A stretch of DNA of 64,000 bases from Bin87 sp965220055. GTDB taxonomy: Bacteria; Chloroflexota; Dehalococcoidia; Lucifugimonadales; UBA3495. Positions 44,192 through 54,133 of this stretch are shown here, piece by piece. How positions within the stretch are numbered: the first letter of the stretch is position 1; every line of letters starts with the position of its first letter. The translations under genes were made by a program, and so were the position numbers. The stretch covers positions 3,906,001 to 3,970,000 of the forward strand of contig CBDCPE010000004.1 in assembly GCA_965220055.1 (NCBI GenBank), written 5' to 3'. The notes below the pieces were generated by a model. That model saw only the letters and a list, made by a program, of their open reading frames with translations. It did no database searches and had not been told where the DNA came from.

Positions 44192-45060
44192 TGCGCCGCG
44201 GCCGTGCCCTAAACGACAATTACGCCGCGCTGCTGGACCACTACGGTCTGCGCTCCACCCGCATCAATCGCGGCCAGAGCCACGAAAACGGCGTCGCCGA
44301 GCACGCCCACTACCGCTTGAAGGACGCCGTTGACCAGGCCCTCATCCTGCGGGGCAGCCGCGATTTCCACACCGCCGACCACTACGCCAGCTTCGTCCGG
44401 GAGATGGTCGAGCGGCGCAACCGCCTGGTGAAGGGGAAGCTGGAGCAGGAAATGGCTTGCCTGAGGCCTCTGCCCCCAGCTCCCATGCCGGAATACGCCA
44501 ACTACCGGTCCAAGGTGCGTAAGTGGAGCACCATCCAGGTAGCGGGACGGAGCTACAGCGTCCCCTCCCGTCTGATCGACCAGGAGGTACAGATCCGTTT
44601 GTACGCCGACTGGGTGGAAGTGTACTACAAGGGCCACTTGGTCGAACGCATGGAGCGGGTGCGGGGAGAGGGAGAAAGCAACGTCAATTACCGCCACGTC
44701 ATCGGATCCTTGGTGCGCAAGCCCGGTGCTTTTGCTCGTTACCGTTTCCGAGAGCAACTGTTTCCCACGCTGCACTTCCGCCTCGCCTACGACGCCCTCC
44801 GGGAATGGCGCGGGGAGCGTGCCGACGTGGAGTACCTGCGGATCCTGCACCTGGCGGCGACCACCATGGAGGCCAATGTGGACAGCGCGTTGTCGCTGCT
44901 GCTGGAGACTGGGAAACCCTTCGACTACGCCGCGGTGCGGGACCTGGCCGAGCCCAGGCCGCCGGAGGCTCCGGTGCTGATCCTGTCCGGGAAGCCGGAC
45001 CTGAAGATCTACGACCGCCTCCTCACGGGCAGCTTGGTAGAAGCGGAGGTGTGCGGATGA
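44192..45060 (+). pseudogene. IS21-family transposase IstA, C-terminal part
   Basis: About 290 C-terminal residues: RALNDNYAALLDHYGL, NRGQSHENGVAEHAHYRLKDA, VERRNRLVKGKLEQE, then the Mu-transposase-like C-terminal domain (VAGRSYSVPSRLIDQEVQIRLYADW). The N-terminal HTH and most of the DDE core are missing, cut off by the rve element on the left. It ends in an overlap with istB. Confidence 0.78.
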
Positions 45061-45839
45061 TGGACACCGACACCAGCGTCATATCGGAGCGCATCGGCCA
45101 GTTGTGCCACCAATTCAAGCTGCCCACCATGGGTGCCCAGTCGGTGGCCCGTTTCACCGCCGCGGGCCACGGCGATGCCCTGCCCACCTTCCTGGAGGTG
45201 CTGGAGCAGGAAGCCGAGGATCGCCGCCACCGGCGCATCGATCGGCTGCGTCAGGCGTCCCGGCTGCCCGCGGGCAAGACCTGGGAGACCTTCGAGCACC
45301 ACCGGATGCCCCTGGCGCTCAGACAGCAACTGGATCACCTGGCCCAGGGCAGCTTCGTAGATGGCGGCGTCAACGTCCTGGCCTTCGGACTTCCCGGCAC
45401 CGGCAAGACCCACGCGCTCTGCGCCCTGGGCCACCGCCTGGTGGAAGCCGGCTGCTCCGTCCTCTTCGCCCCAGCCTACCGCCTGGCGCAGGATTTGCTG
45501 GCCGCCAAGCGCGACTTCGACCTGCCTCGCCGGCTGCGGAGGCTGGACAACTTCGACTTCCTGCTCCTGGACGACCTGGGCTACCTGCCCCAGGGCGCCG
45601 AGGAGTCTGAGGTCCTCTTCACCCTCATCGCCGAACGCTACGAACGGAGGTCGTTGGGCATCACGTCCAACCTGGTCTTCTCGGAGTGGGAGCGCAGCTT
45701 CGCCAACCCCATGGCCACCGCCGCGGCCATCGACCGGGTGGTGCACCACTCCGTGATACTGGAGTTTGCCGTGCCCAGCTACCGCACCGACGCCGCCCAG
45801 CAACGGCGCCAGGTAGAGGAGGTGAACCGGCAAAACTAA
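45057..45839 (+). CDS. istB: IS21-family helper ATPase IstB
   Basis: A 260-residue DnaC-like AAA ATPase that assists IS21 transposition. Walker A FGLPGTGKTH (residues about 110), Walker B FLLLDDLGYLPQ, TSNLVFSEWERSF and the C-terminal AAIDRVVHHSVILEF. Start ATG 45057 overlaps the istA stop (ATGA), with GGAGG eight bases upstream. Intact, but its partner istA is truncated, so it is orphaned. Confidence 0.93.
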   Translation: MMDTDTSVISERIGQLCHQFKLPTMGAQSVARFTAAGHGDALPTFLEVLEQEAEDRRHRRIDRLRQASRLPAGKTWETFEHHRMPLALRQQLDHLAQGSFVDGGVNVLAFGLPGTGKTHALCALGHRLVEAGCSVLFAPAYRLAQDLLAAKRDFDLPRRLRRLDNFDFLLLDDLGYLPQGAEESEVLFTLIAERYERRSLGITSNLVFSEWERSFANPMATAAAIDRVVHHSVILEFAVPSYRTDAAQQRRQVEEVNRQN

Positions 45840-45857
45840 GCGACGATAATTCGCGCA

Positions 45858-47514
45858 TTGCCTCAACAAAACCGTTACCCAACGCGAGTGGTTGCCTCAA
45901 ATAAAATGTTACCCAAAATCGGGGAGGCAATCGCGTGGGAGGAGGCATCAGCAAGATGGCGAAACAGGAACTGCTGGCGACGATCCGAGACCGTTACCGA
46001 GCCTCATCCAAGCGGGAGAAAAGCCGGATCCTGGACGAGTTCATCGCAGTAACCGGTCATCACCGCAAGCACGGCATCAGGTTGCTGGGGCAGTCCAGCA
46101 ACGACGGAGATCAGCAGCCGGCGGTAAAAAAGGGCCGACGGATCTACGACGAGGCGGTTCGGCAGGCGCTGATCGTGGTCTGGGAAGCTGCTGACCGGAT
46201 CTGCGGCAAGCGGCTGAAGGCGGCGTTGCCCCACCTGGTGGAGTCCATGGAGCGCCATGGCCACCTGGATCTGGACCCTGGGGTGCGCCAACGGCTGCTG
46301 GCGGCCAGCGCCGCCACCCTGGACCGGTTGCTCCAGCCGATCAGGACACCGGCGGGCCGCCGGCTCAGACGCCGGAGGAATCAGTCGCCGGGCCGCAATA
46401 TTCCGGTGCGGACCTTCGCAGACTGGCATGCGCCGCCACCAGGATTCCTGGAGATTGACCTGGTGGTCCACCACGGCGGCTCCTTGTGGGGCTCCATGAT
46501 CCACAGCCTGGTTGCCACCGATATCTGCACCGGCTGGACCGAGGCCGTTCCACTGCTGGCTCGGGAGCAGTCCCTGGTGGTGGCAGGACTGGAGGCCATC
46601 GGACGGCAGCTGCCCTTCCCCGTCAAAGGCATCGACTCGGACAACGACAGCGTATTCATCAACGACACTCTCACCCAGTACTGCGCCGAGCGGGGCATCG
46701 AGTTCACCCGTTCCCGTCCGTACCGCAAGAACGACCAGGCCTGGATTGAGCAGAAGAACGGCGCCGTGGTCCGCCACTACGTCGGTCATGACCGCTACTC
46801 CGGCTCGGTGGCCGGACAGACCATGGCCCACCTGTACGGGGCGGTGCGACAGTACGTGAACTACTTCCAGCCGTCGTTCAAGTTGGTGGAGAAAACTCGG
46901 CACGGCTCCAGGGTGGTCAAGCGGTACAGTCCGCCCGCCACGCCCTGCGACCGGCTGATGCAGCACGACGCGGTCAGCGTGGAGATGAAGGCGGCGCTGC
47001 GTCAGTATCGGGTCAAGTTGGACCCGGTGGCGCTGCTGCACGCCATCCGGGAAGCCCAGTCGGCCCTGGCCGCGGTTACGTTCCCCGAAATCCGGCCCAC
47101 TCCCAGTGGCGAGAGCCTGGAACAGTTCCTGGCCAAGTTACCCGACTTGTGGCGGCAGGACGCAGCGCATACCTCACGGGAGCGGCGGGTGCAAACGCCC
47201 CGCACCTGGCGAACTCGACCAGACCCTTTCGAGGGAGTGTGGTGCGACGTGCTGGGCTGGTTGCAAGAAGACCCGGATGCCAGTGCGGTGGTATTGCTGG
47301 GCCGACTGCAAGAAACTGAGCCAGATCGTTTCAGCCGGGCTCACCTGCGCACGTTGCAACGCAGAGTGCAGCAGTGGCGCGGCATCATGAGCAAAGAGCT
47401 GGTCTACGCCACGGCTGGCGAGCCCATGGCGGGACTCCCTGCAATGCCGGAATTAGCGCTGGTTGGGGTGGACCCCAAGTGCTAAAGTTTCGGTAACATT
47501 TCTGAATGAGGCAA
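45858..47514 (+). mobile_element. Integrase-core (rve) insertion sequence, copy 2
   Basis: Left end ATTGCCTCAACAAAACCGTT, an inner repeat TTGCCTCAAATAAAATGTT at 45892, and right end GGTAACATTTCTGAATGAG-GCAA. Doubled terminal repeats at one end match those of copy 1. About 1.66 kb. It truncates an IS21 istA gene on its right. Confidence 0.75.
45956..47485 (+). CDS. rve-type DDE transposase, copy 2, intact
   Basis: A 509-residue transposase: N-terminal ELLATIRDRYRASSKREKSR and a helical region, then an integrase catalytic core (FLEIDLVVHHGG, VATDICTGWTEAVPLL, GIDSDNDSVFINDTLTQYC, FTRSRPYRKNDQAWIEQKNG). The C-terminal part ends LVGVDPKC. GGAGG lies ten bases before the ATG at 45956; a GTG at 45935 is an alternative. 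The intact copy is the reference for the lesions in copy 1. Confidence 0.88.
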   Translation: MAKQELLATIRDRYRASSKREKSRILDEFIAVTGHHRKHGIRLLGQSSNDGDQQPAVKKGRRIYDEAVRQALIVVWEAADRICGKRLKAALPHLVESMERHGHLDLDPGVRQRLLAASAATLDRLLQPIRTPAGRRLRRRRNQSPGRNIPVRTFADWHAPPPGFLEIDLVVHHGGSLWGSMIHSLVATDICTGWTEAVPLLAREQSLVVAGLEAIGRQLPFPVKGIDSDNDSVFINDTLTQYCAERGIEFTRSRPYRKNDQAWIEQKNGAVVRHYVGHDRYSGSVAGQTMAHLYGAVRQYVNYFQPSFKLVEKTRHGSRVVKRYSPPATPCDRLMQHDAVSVEMKAALRQYRVKLDPVALLHAIREAQSALAAVTFPEIRPTPSGESLEQFLAKLPDLWRQDAAHTSRERRVQTPRTWRTRPDPFEGVWCDVLGWLQEDPDASAVVLLGRLQETEPDRFSRAHLRTLQRRVQQWRGIMSKELVYATAGEPMAGLPAMPELALVGVDPKC

Positions 47515-48587
47515 CAGGATTCGGCATATTTAGTTGACGCGGGACACCGCCTCATTGACGTAGCCGCGAACCAGCACGTCCCGGTGTCCATAGGCCAGCG
47601 GCACCGAGTAGTCGTTGGTGCGGTACCTGACCGATAATGAAGCGATAATGAACTCACCCGGCTGGCCTGCTTGTCGCAGGCGTCGTAGGGCACTGCGGGC
47701 AAAGGCAGCAGGGCGTCCAGGTCCCGCTCCATACGCTGGCCGATGGTCTCCGAGTGTCCCCTAAGTTTGGCGTCCATCCGCTCCAGGCATCGTGCTTCCA
47801 GGTGGGCATTCAACGCCTCGAAACTCTCCGCCCTGGGTATCGGCACCAGGAAGTTGCGCCGCACATAGCCCACCATGCCCTCCACCTTCCCCTTGACGGG
47901 TCGACCAAACTTGTCCTCGAACAGGTAGTGGGACTGCAACTCGGTGAAGGCACGGGTGCGCTGACGACGACCATCGCCCAGTATTCTCGCCCCCGCCAGC
48001 TTCGTATTGTCGTACAGGATGCTCTGGGGCACTCCGCCCAGAAAGGCAAACGCAGACACGTGGCCGTCCAGAAACGCCTCGGTGGTCTCAGCAGGATAGG
48101 CCTTCACGAAGCAGCCGTCGCTGTGGGGCAGGTCCGTCACGAGGTAATGCACCTTGCGCTCCACTCCGCCGATCACCGCCAGCGCCTCCCCGAAGTGGCA
48201 CTGGGCGTGGCCCGGCCCATGGGACAAGGGCACGAACATCTCCTGCGTCCGCCGCCGCTGCCCTCTCACGTAGTCCTTCACTATGGTCTGCTGGCCGGTG
48301 AACCCGTATTCGTCCCGCAGACGCTCAAAGATGCGCTTGGCCGTGTGGCGCTGCTTCCTGGGAACTCCCGTGTCGGCTTCCAGTATGGCGTCGATCACGC
48401 CGGTGAAAGCCTCCAGCTTGGGCTTGCGAGGTGGACTTTCTCGCCGGTAGCCGCGCGGCACCGAGTACTCCAGCATCTTGCGCACCGTGTCCCGGTGCAG
48501 CCCGAACACCCGGGACGCCTCCCGAACGCTTATCCCCTCCACCATGCAGGCTCGCCGCACCCGAACGTACATCTCCACTCTGTACAT
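47515..48587 (-). pseudogene. IS21-family transposase IstA, 3'-truncated and frameshifted
   Basis: N-terminal two thirds of IstA: HTH (GISVREASRVFGLHRDTVRKML), DDE core (VTDLPHSDGCFVKAYPAETTEAFLDGHVSAF, ILYDNTKLAGARILG, KGKVEGMVGYVRRNFLVPIP). An 11-bp near-perfect tandem duplication at 47632-47652 shifts the frame before VRYRTNDYSVPLAYGHRDVL. The 3' end is lost to rve copy 2. Start ATG 48587 follows GGAGG. The sequence differs from the plus-strand istA, so it is another IS21 element. Confidence 0.82.
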
Positions 48588-48769
48588 CTCTCTCACCCTC
48601 CAAAGGCTGCTGAGCAACATTATGGAGGGCGGCGGGCGGTACGGTTTTCCTCCGCCTCAATGTCGATGTCCAGCGAAAAGCAACTGTCTTGAATGTCCTG
48701 TGAATGACAGCCTGCGGTACAGGGGAATCGCACCAATCACTGTAACCACCTGGCGAGGGCGGTAAAATC

Positions 48770-49834
48770 ATGTCTCGCCTGGAAACCGGTGTCCAATTTC
48801 ACCTACCCACCTACGCTCACGTTCCCTTGCCCCACCTGATGGAGCTGGCCGCTCAGGCGGAAGCCAGAGGCGTGGCCCAACTTTGGGTTACCGATAACTT
48901 AAGAAGCCGCCAGCCCTTTGTGGTCTTGGCGGCGATGGCCTGCCGCCTCAAGATAAAGCTGGGCACCGCGGTTACCGTCCAGTATTTCCGCAATACGGTT
49001 GACCTGGCGGATTCGATTGCCACCCTGAGCGAGCTGATGGACGGGCGGGAATTGAGTATCGGGTTGGGTCGAGGTAATCCCAATACGCCAGCGCTCATCC
49101 GCACGCCGCGGCCGGTCAGCGTACTCCGGGAGACGGCCCAGAGCGTGCGCAGGCTCCTGACCGGGGAGGCAGTCTGCTTCGCAGACTACCCCAACCTCCT
49201 GGATTATTACCACTTCAACCCTTCTGCCGCCTTCCGGCTGAATTTCAGCCCCTCGTCGCCGGTACAACTCTATTGCGGCAGCAACGGCCCGTTGGGCATG
49301 GCTGTCGGCGGCGAAACCATGGACGGTTTGATCTTCGGAGGCCACTATGTAGCGGCCCTCCGTACTGGCAGGGTTCCCGAGTTGCTGGACGCCTTTGACA
49401 GCGCGTTGCCCCTTGAACGCCAAGCGGGGGTCGTACCCAAGGTGGCAGAGATCAAGATATCCTTGTCTCGCAACGCAGCGGCGGCCAGGGAGTTCGTCAA
49501 GGAAAGCGCGGGCCGTCGGGTCCTGAATATGTTCCGGCAAGGCTACACCCCGGAGGAGATTGAGCGGCTGGGCGTGGGCCTGCCGGAGATCGAGCGGTTG
49601 CACCAGGCAGACCGGAACGGCGCAACGGAGCAAGAGTTCGACAACCTGGTTACCGACTCCATGATTGACGCTATCTTCATCGCCGGTACGCCGGAGGACT
49701 GCCTGGAACGGATGCTCAAAGTGCGGGACACGGCCCGGGAGCAGGGCTTCGGACAGCTGATGTTCTCCGAGCTGGGCCCGGACGTGGACGAAGCGCTGGC
49801 GCTGTTGTGTGACGAGGTGATACCAGCCCTCTAA
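48770..49834 (+). CDS. LLM-class flavin-dependent oxidoreductase
   Basis: A 354-residue bacterial-luciferase-like TIM barrel that uses reduced flavin or F420. Visible: VQFHLPTYAHVPLPHLMELAAQAEARG, LWVTDNLRSRQPFVVLAAMA, LGTAVTVQYFRNTVDLADSIATL, LSIGLGRGNPNTP, and VQLYCGSNGPLG. Start ATG 48770 has a GAGGGCGG site. It follows directly on the IS pile-up. Substrate unknown; SAR202-like genomes carry many such paralogues. Confidence 0.88.
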   Translation: MSRLETGVQFHLPTYAHVPLPHLMELAAQAEARGVAQLWVTDNLRSRQPFVVLAAMACRLKIKLGTAVTVQYFRNTVDLADSIATLSELMDGRELSIGLGRGNPNTPALIRTPRPVSVLRETAQSVRRLLTGEAVCFADYPNLLDYYHFNPSAAFRLNFSPSSPVQLYCGSNGPLGMAVGGETMDGLIFGGHYVAALRTGRVPELLDAFDSALPLERQAGVVPKVAEIKISLSRNAAAAREFVKESAGRRVLNMFRQGYTPEEIERLGVGLPEIERLHQADRNGATEQEFDNLVTDSMIDAIFIAGTPEDCLERMLKVRDTAREQGFGQLMFSELGPDVDEALALLCDEVIPAL

Positions 49835-50202
49835 TCAGCGCCGGTGGCTTTTGGCACCGGGGGTGCCGGTGCGGGGCTGCGTGAACGAGGCGGCCGTTAG
49901 TTGCGGCGCCGAGGTCACCCCAAGGACACCCAACTCTTATCAGAACGCTGATTTCGTCTTCGACCCTCCGCCACCTACAGATACTGGAGAGGAAGACGGG
50001 CAGCCCTGGATCAGGCAGCGCATCTGCAGAGATGGGAGTCGCCCGAGTAGTGCCGGACGCTGCGCCGTCTGCGGGAGCATCGCAAAGGTGAGCAATGCGA
50101 GCGGGAACCCGTGCGGGTGCTGTGGTTGCTTGAGAGTAACGGACTGTACCACGTGTCAAATTGCAAAGTCATTGCCCCACCGAGGGAGCCAGGGTCTTTC
50201 GA

Positions 50203-50418
50203 TTATTGGAGTGGTGCACCGATCAATGCTAATGGGCGCGATGGGTGGACGGCGTAGCGACGCAAGGCGGCGGCGATATTGGTTTCGCCAGCCAATCGGA
50301 TCACGCTGATGGTGAGGTTGCGCCGGGCGGCCATGATCTGGGTGTCGTTTTTCAACGTCATTAGGCCGGCCATTTTCACGGGCATCCGGCGACCCTGGGA
50401 GCGTGGTGTTGTGACCAA
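50203..50418 (-). pseudogene. Transposase remnant (ISAs1-like C-terminus)
   Basis: About 60 C-terminal residues (AARRNLTISVIRLAGETNIAAALRRYAVHPSRPLALIGA) resemble the end of ISAs1-type transposases. The rest is absent. The flank 49835-50202 contains no recognisable gene. Confidence 0.5.
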
Positions 50419-50439
50419 TATCAGGTTGTTGTTTGCAGG

Positions 50440-50550
50440 TCAATCACCTCCTTGGACGCCTGATAGCGCCCGGTGCGGCGACAGTCGTTGCCGGTAGCTG
50501 GCGCCTTCAATGACGATCTGATAGCTGGCGTTGGCCAGTCGATCAAGGGC
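50440..50550 (-). pseudogene. istB-like remnant
   Basis: ALDRLANASYQIVIEGASYRQR matches the C-terminal segment of IS21 helper ATPases (ALxDRLxHxSxxIxIxGxSYR). No other part is present. Confidence 0.5.
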
Positions 50551-51391
50551 ACTTTAGCCGGAGATGGGATCGTCAAATAGGCTGAGCTTACTTGCCCACA
50601 GCGCGATTTCTGGTCTATTGGCGATCCCCGTGATCGTAGTCGTCATGGCTTGCGGTGCTGAGACCGTGGTCGGCGCATTGTTCCTGCCTCGGACACGCCT
50701 ACGCCGTTCATTCACCGCCTGTGATACCAACTCCATCGAGGCTGCACGTAATTGAACTAGCGGACACCGGCGCCGTGTACCACCAGGCCACATTGAATGC
50801 CTGACGTCGGGTCAGCAAGTTGGCAACAGGATGCGGCAGACGCCTTTGCAAATGCCGCGCAGCCAGCAGCGTGAAAATTGCTGGACAAATCAGCAAAAGA
50901 CCGTATTCATCCACATGCCGCATGTAGATTTGAGTCGAAAATCTCAAACTGCAGCGTTGTATAGTACGCTAACATACTGATACCTTCGATTCCGCCCTTC
51001 AGCACCACTAGTTCCATCGATCCCCAATTCGCTCGGGGATTTTTCTTGCCCACCGCTTACGATACCGATTTCGACGTCGGCGATCATGTGGGCGTTAGCC
51101 TTGGCTTCAGCAGTAACTTCCACTTGAGTTAATGGCCGGCCGTCATCAGCGGAAAGACCATACGTGGCAATGCCATAAACCGGCCTGCCGATCTTCTACG
51201 AACCCCGTGTTCGTTTCGTTTCCCCCATCGTACCAACGTGCGCCGCGCCATACAGCAGACACGCTGATGTCTCGGCGGCAGATCCGATCGTAGCTGATGC
51301 GACCCCCGACACCCACTTTCTCCGCTCAACGGTCAGAGAAGGCAGAATGTGGAAAGCATAACCGGAACCGCTATACTGCCAACTCGCCACC
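50551..51391. other. Gene-poor stretch with decayed sequence
   Basis: No reading frame here has convincing start, ribosome site and family-like sequence. The longest candidates (for example on the minus strand 50708-50947 with HLQRRLPHPVANLLTRRQAF) may be traces of a lost gene. It separates IS remnants from the Gfo/Idh gene. Confidence 0.4.
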
Positions 51392-52489
51392 TCAGCCGAC
51401 GGGCAGCTCCTGACCCGTATCAGACGCCTGCTTGATCGTGTCCAGGAAGCGGTGGAGGCCAACCGCCGTATCGAATGTGGGCAGGCGATTCTGCCCGGTC
51501 CTGATCGCCTCAGCGAACAGGGCATACAACTGCCCGACGTTGAACGGATCGCCGCGGGGGAAGTCGTCTGGGACGTACACGAAATGTTGGGGTAGGGGCA
51601 GGTCCTGCAGTTCGTGGCTTCCCTGTGCGCCCTGCACGCGCAGCATCTCCCCCCGTTGCGATGAGACGCTGCCGGTGGTGATCAGCGTCCCTTCCCGGCC
51701 GAAAATCTCCATTCGAAAACCGCTGCCGGCCCAGGGAACGGCTCCGACATGGACCGACGCCGCAGCGCCGCGCTCCAACTGTCCGGATACCCGCACGTTG
51801 TCCGGGGAAGTGACCTCCACAAAACGCTCAGTATCGGTCTCGTACCACTGCTGCATTTGGGTCGAGACCATGCACGCCACCCGTGCGAAGTCACCCAACA
51901 CGAAGCGCAGAGCGTCAATAACGTGGCCGGTGGCGATGGTCAGGGAGTTCGCGCCGGCGCTGGGATCGCGCTGCCAGGTGCCGCTGGAATGGCGTTCCAA
52001 CCGGCCGTCTCGCATCGTGGTGACATGGCAGGACAACACCTCTCCCACGTAACCAGAGTCGATCAGTTCCTTGACGTATAGCAATGCGGGGCTGACGCGA
52101 GATTGCAATCCGACCGCTGTCTGCACCCCTTTGGCTCGAGCCAGGGCGGCTAGTTCTTCGGCTTCGGCGGTAGTCCGGCCCAACGGCCACTCGGTGAGGA
52201 CGTGCTTCCCGGCTTCGATGGCGGCCTTCGTTGGCTCATAGTGAGATGGCACCCGCACGACCACGGCCACCGCGTCGATCTCCGGCGAAGCAACCATTGT
52301 GCGGAAATCGTGGAAAGCGAGCTTCGCTCCGAACGCCAGGCGCGCCTCTTCCGCGCTCTCGGGCCTGGTGGTGCAAACCGCGGTGAACTCGACATCCGGG
52401 CTGGCCAGCAGCGCCGGGAAGTGTGACTGGGATGCCCAGGTGGAGCTGACGTTGGCTCCCACAAACCCCAGGCGAATCTTGTTTGGCAT
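51392..52489 (-). CDS. Gfo/Idh/MocA-family oxidoreductase
   Basis: A 365-residue NAD(P)-dependent sugar or cyclitol dehydrogenase. Rossmann start IRLGFVGANVSSTWASQ, then VVVRVPSHYEPTKAAIEAGKHVLTEWPLGRTTAEAEEL (the EKP motif is EWP here), and the C-terminal alpha/beta domain. The start at 52489 follows AGGAG. The Lys of the EKP motif is replaced, so catalysis may differ. It lies 124 bases downstream of the LLM monooxygenase, same strand, likely one catabolic operon. Confidence 0.87.
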   Translation of the reverse strand: MPNKIRLGFVGANVSSTWASQSHFPALLASPDVEFTAVCTTRPESAEEARLAFGAKLAFHDFRTMVASPEIDAVAVVVRVPSHYEPTKAAIEAGKHVLTEWPLGRTTAEAEELAALARAKGVQTAVGLQSRVSPALLYVKELIDSGYVGEVLSCHVTTMRDGRLERHSSGTWQRDPSAGANSLTIATGHVIDALRFVLGDFARVACMVSTQMQQWYETDTERFVEVTSPDNVRVSGQLERGAAASVHVGAVPWAGSGFRMEIFGREGTLITTGSVSSQRGEMLRVQGAQGSHELQDLPLPQHFVYVPDDFPRGDPFNVGQLYALFAEAIRTGQNRLPTFDTAVGLHRFLDTIKQASDTGQELPVG

Positions 52490-52613
52490 GACGTGGTCTC
52501 CTGAGTGGTAATCGGGGCACTGTAGCCTATTGCTGACCTGTTCATCACTGCATGGGTATCGATAAGGCGATCCCGTCACCCTGCTACCGGCTTCGGTTTC
52601 GCGACAGGCGGGC

Positions 52614-53747
52614 TCAATCCAGCGATGCCGGATTGATTGGCGTGGGCATGGCCTGCACCGCCGGCAGGACCTTGTCGGCGAACAGCCGCAGGCTCTTTTC
52701 GGCCTTGTCCCTCGGCATCCCACCGTAAAACATGTGGATCACCACCTTTTCGAGGCTGATGGTCCGCTGCAGCGTCCTGATCTTTTCGATGATCTCGTCC
52801 GGCATACCGATGGGTTGCGTTGCGCGCCGAGCAGCGTAGCTCGCATCCGCGGTGCCCACGTCGGCGTTCTGGCGCAGGAGGTATTCCTCGTAGCCATGTA
52901 TGCCTTCGTAACCCGGATTGTTCCATTCGAAGTAGTGGTGCTGGGCCGCCGTGAGCTGGTTGCGGAAGTAGATCCACCCTTCTTCGGCTTCCTCCGTGCT
53001 CTCGGCGCAATACATCCACAGCAAAGTCGTGGGCTGGTCCGGCGGGAGGCCCAGTTCTTTCCGGATCCGGTTGAACCTTCGCACCTTGTCGGTCATCTCG
53101 TCCACGTCGTCGCCGGCGACGAACATCTGCCCCAGACCATTTTCGGCAGCCATTCTTGCGGACGCCTCGGTGGTGAACGCCACCTTGATGTCCTTGGTCA
53201 GCTCACCCTTGTGGCGCGCCTGCGGCCGGATGGTGGTCGAGGGGATGTCGTAGACCTCGCCCTGGAACTCGAAGCGCTCCGCGCCGTCGGCGGCCTTGAT
53301 GGCGTTGATCACATCGTAGAAATACTTGTGCGACTCTCCTATCGGATAGCCCAAGGAGGCGTACTCGTGGGGCGCGATGCCACGGCCGATCCCCAGGTGC
53401 AGGCGCCGGCCTTTCAGCAGAATGTCGAGCATGGAGAGCTCAGAAGCCAGCCGGACCGGATTCCACCACGGGGCGACGATGACCGCGGTGCCCACATCGA
53501 CCCGACTGGTGCGGCCCGCCCAGTACGCCAGGTACTGCAACGGGTTGGGCTGCATGGAATATGCGGAACCGTAGTGCTCGGTTGCCCAGATCGAATCGAA
53601 CCCCAGCGGCTCGACCAGTTCTCCCATGTAGAGCGTGTCGTCCATATTGCTGGCGTCGGGTATCGCCGGCGGACGGTCATAGTCTTCCGCCATCAGGCGG
53701 GGCCAGTCCCCCTGGTTGTAACCGGTGACCATCACTCCACAGTGCAT
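52614..53747 (-). CDS. LLM-class flavin-dependent monooxygenase
   Basis: A 377-residue luciferase-like protein: VTGYNQGDWPRLMAED, FDSIWATEHYGSAYSMQPNPLQYLAYWAGRT, DVGTAVIVAPWWNPVRLASELSMLDILLKGRRLHLGIGRG. C-terminal region LQRTISLEKVVIHMFYGGMPRDKAEKSL fits alkanesulfonate-type monooxygenases. Strong GGAGGAA before the ATG at 53747. Different subfamily from the one at 48770. Confidence 0.9.
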   Translation of the reverse strand: MHCGVMVTGYNQGDWPRLMAEDYDRPPAIPDASNMDDTLYMGELVEPLGFDSIWATEHYGSAYSMQPNPLQYLAYWAGRTSRVDVGTAVIVAPWWNPVRLASELSMLDILLKGRRLHLGIGRGIAPHEYASLGYPIGESHKYFYDVINAIKAADGAERFEFQGEVYDIPSTTIRPQARHKGELTKDIKVAFTTEASARMAAENGLGQMFVAGDDVDEMTDKVRRFNRIRKELGLPPDQPTTLLWMYCAESTEEAEEGWIYFRNQLTAAQHHYFEWNNPGYEGIHGYEEYLLRQNADVGTADASYAARRATQPIGMPDEIIEKIRTLQRTISLEKVVIHMFYGGMPRDKAEKSLRLFADKVLPAVQAMPTPINPASLD

Positions 53748-53888
53748 CGGTGTGTTCCTCCGTCAGTTTCGCCTGCTCGGCCCAGGCGCGGCTTATCCTC
53801 AAATATGGCAATCCGTCGTGCCAGTATAACTGTTCATTCCGGCTGACACCGCCTCACTGCCCGGCAGTCCGCGCTTCTCGGTTTTCCC

Positions 53889-54027
53889 CAGTTTGCCATT
53901 GCGAGTTTTCCGGGTTTGTCATTGCGAGCGAAGCGCGGCAATCTGGTTGGCGGAGGAGACGACGTCCAGGCAACGGGATTGCCGCGTCACTTCACACCTC
54001 GCATCGACAAACTGGGTACGCGTCAGC
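53889..54027. repeat. Intergenic repeat, copy 3
   Basis: Two GCCATTGCGAG/GTCATTGCGAGCG units, GCGGCAATCTGGTTGGCGGA and the right end CAAACTGGGTACGCGTCA. The left terminal repeat is poorly preserved. The whole 53748-54133 gap holds no gene. Confidence 0.7.
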
Positions 54028-54133
54028 CCCGCCGCAGCGCGGCCTGAGCCGCAACAAAAAACCGTCCACTCCCGGAATGGTTGTTGCCATGATACAAGCG
54101 TCCCTGCGGTGCCGCCCGACCGGTATGTAGCGA

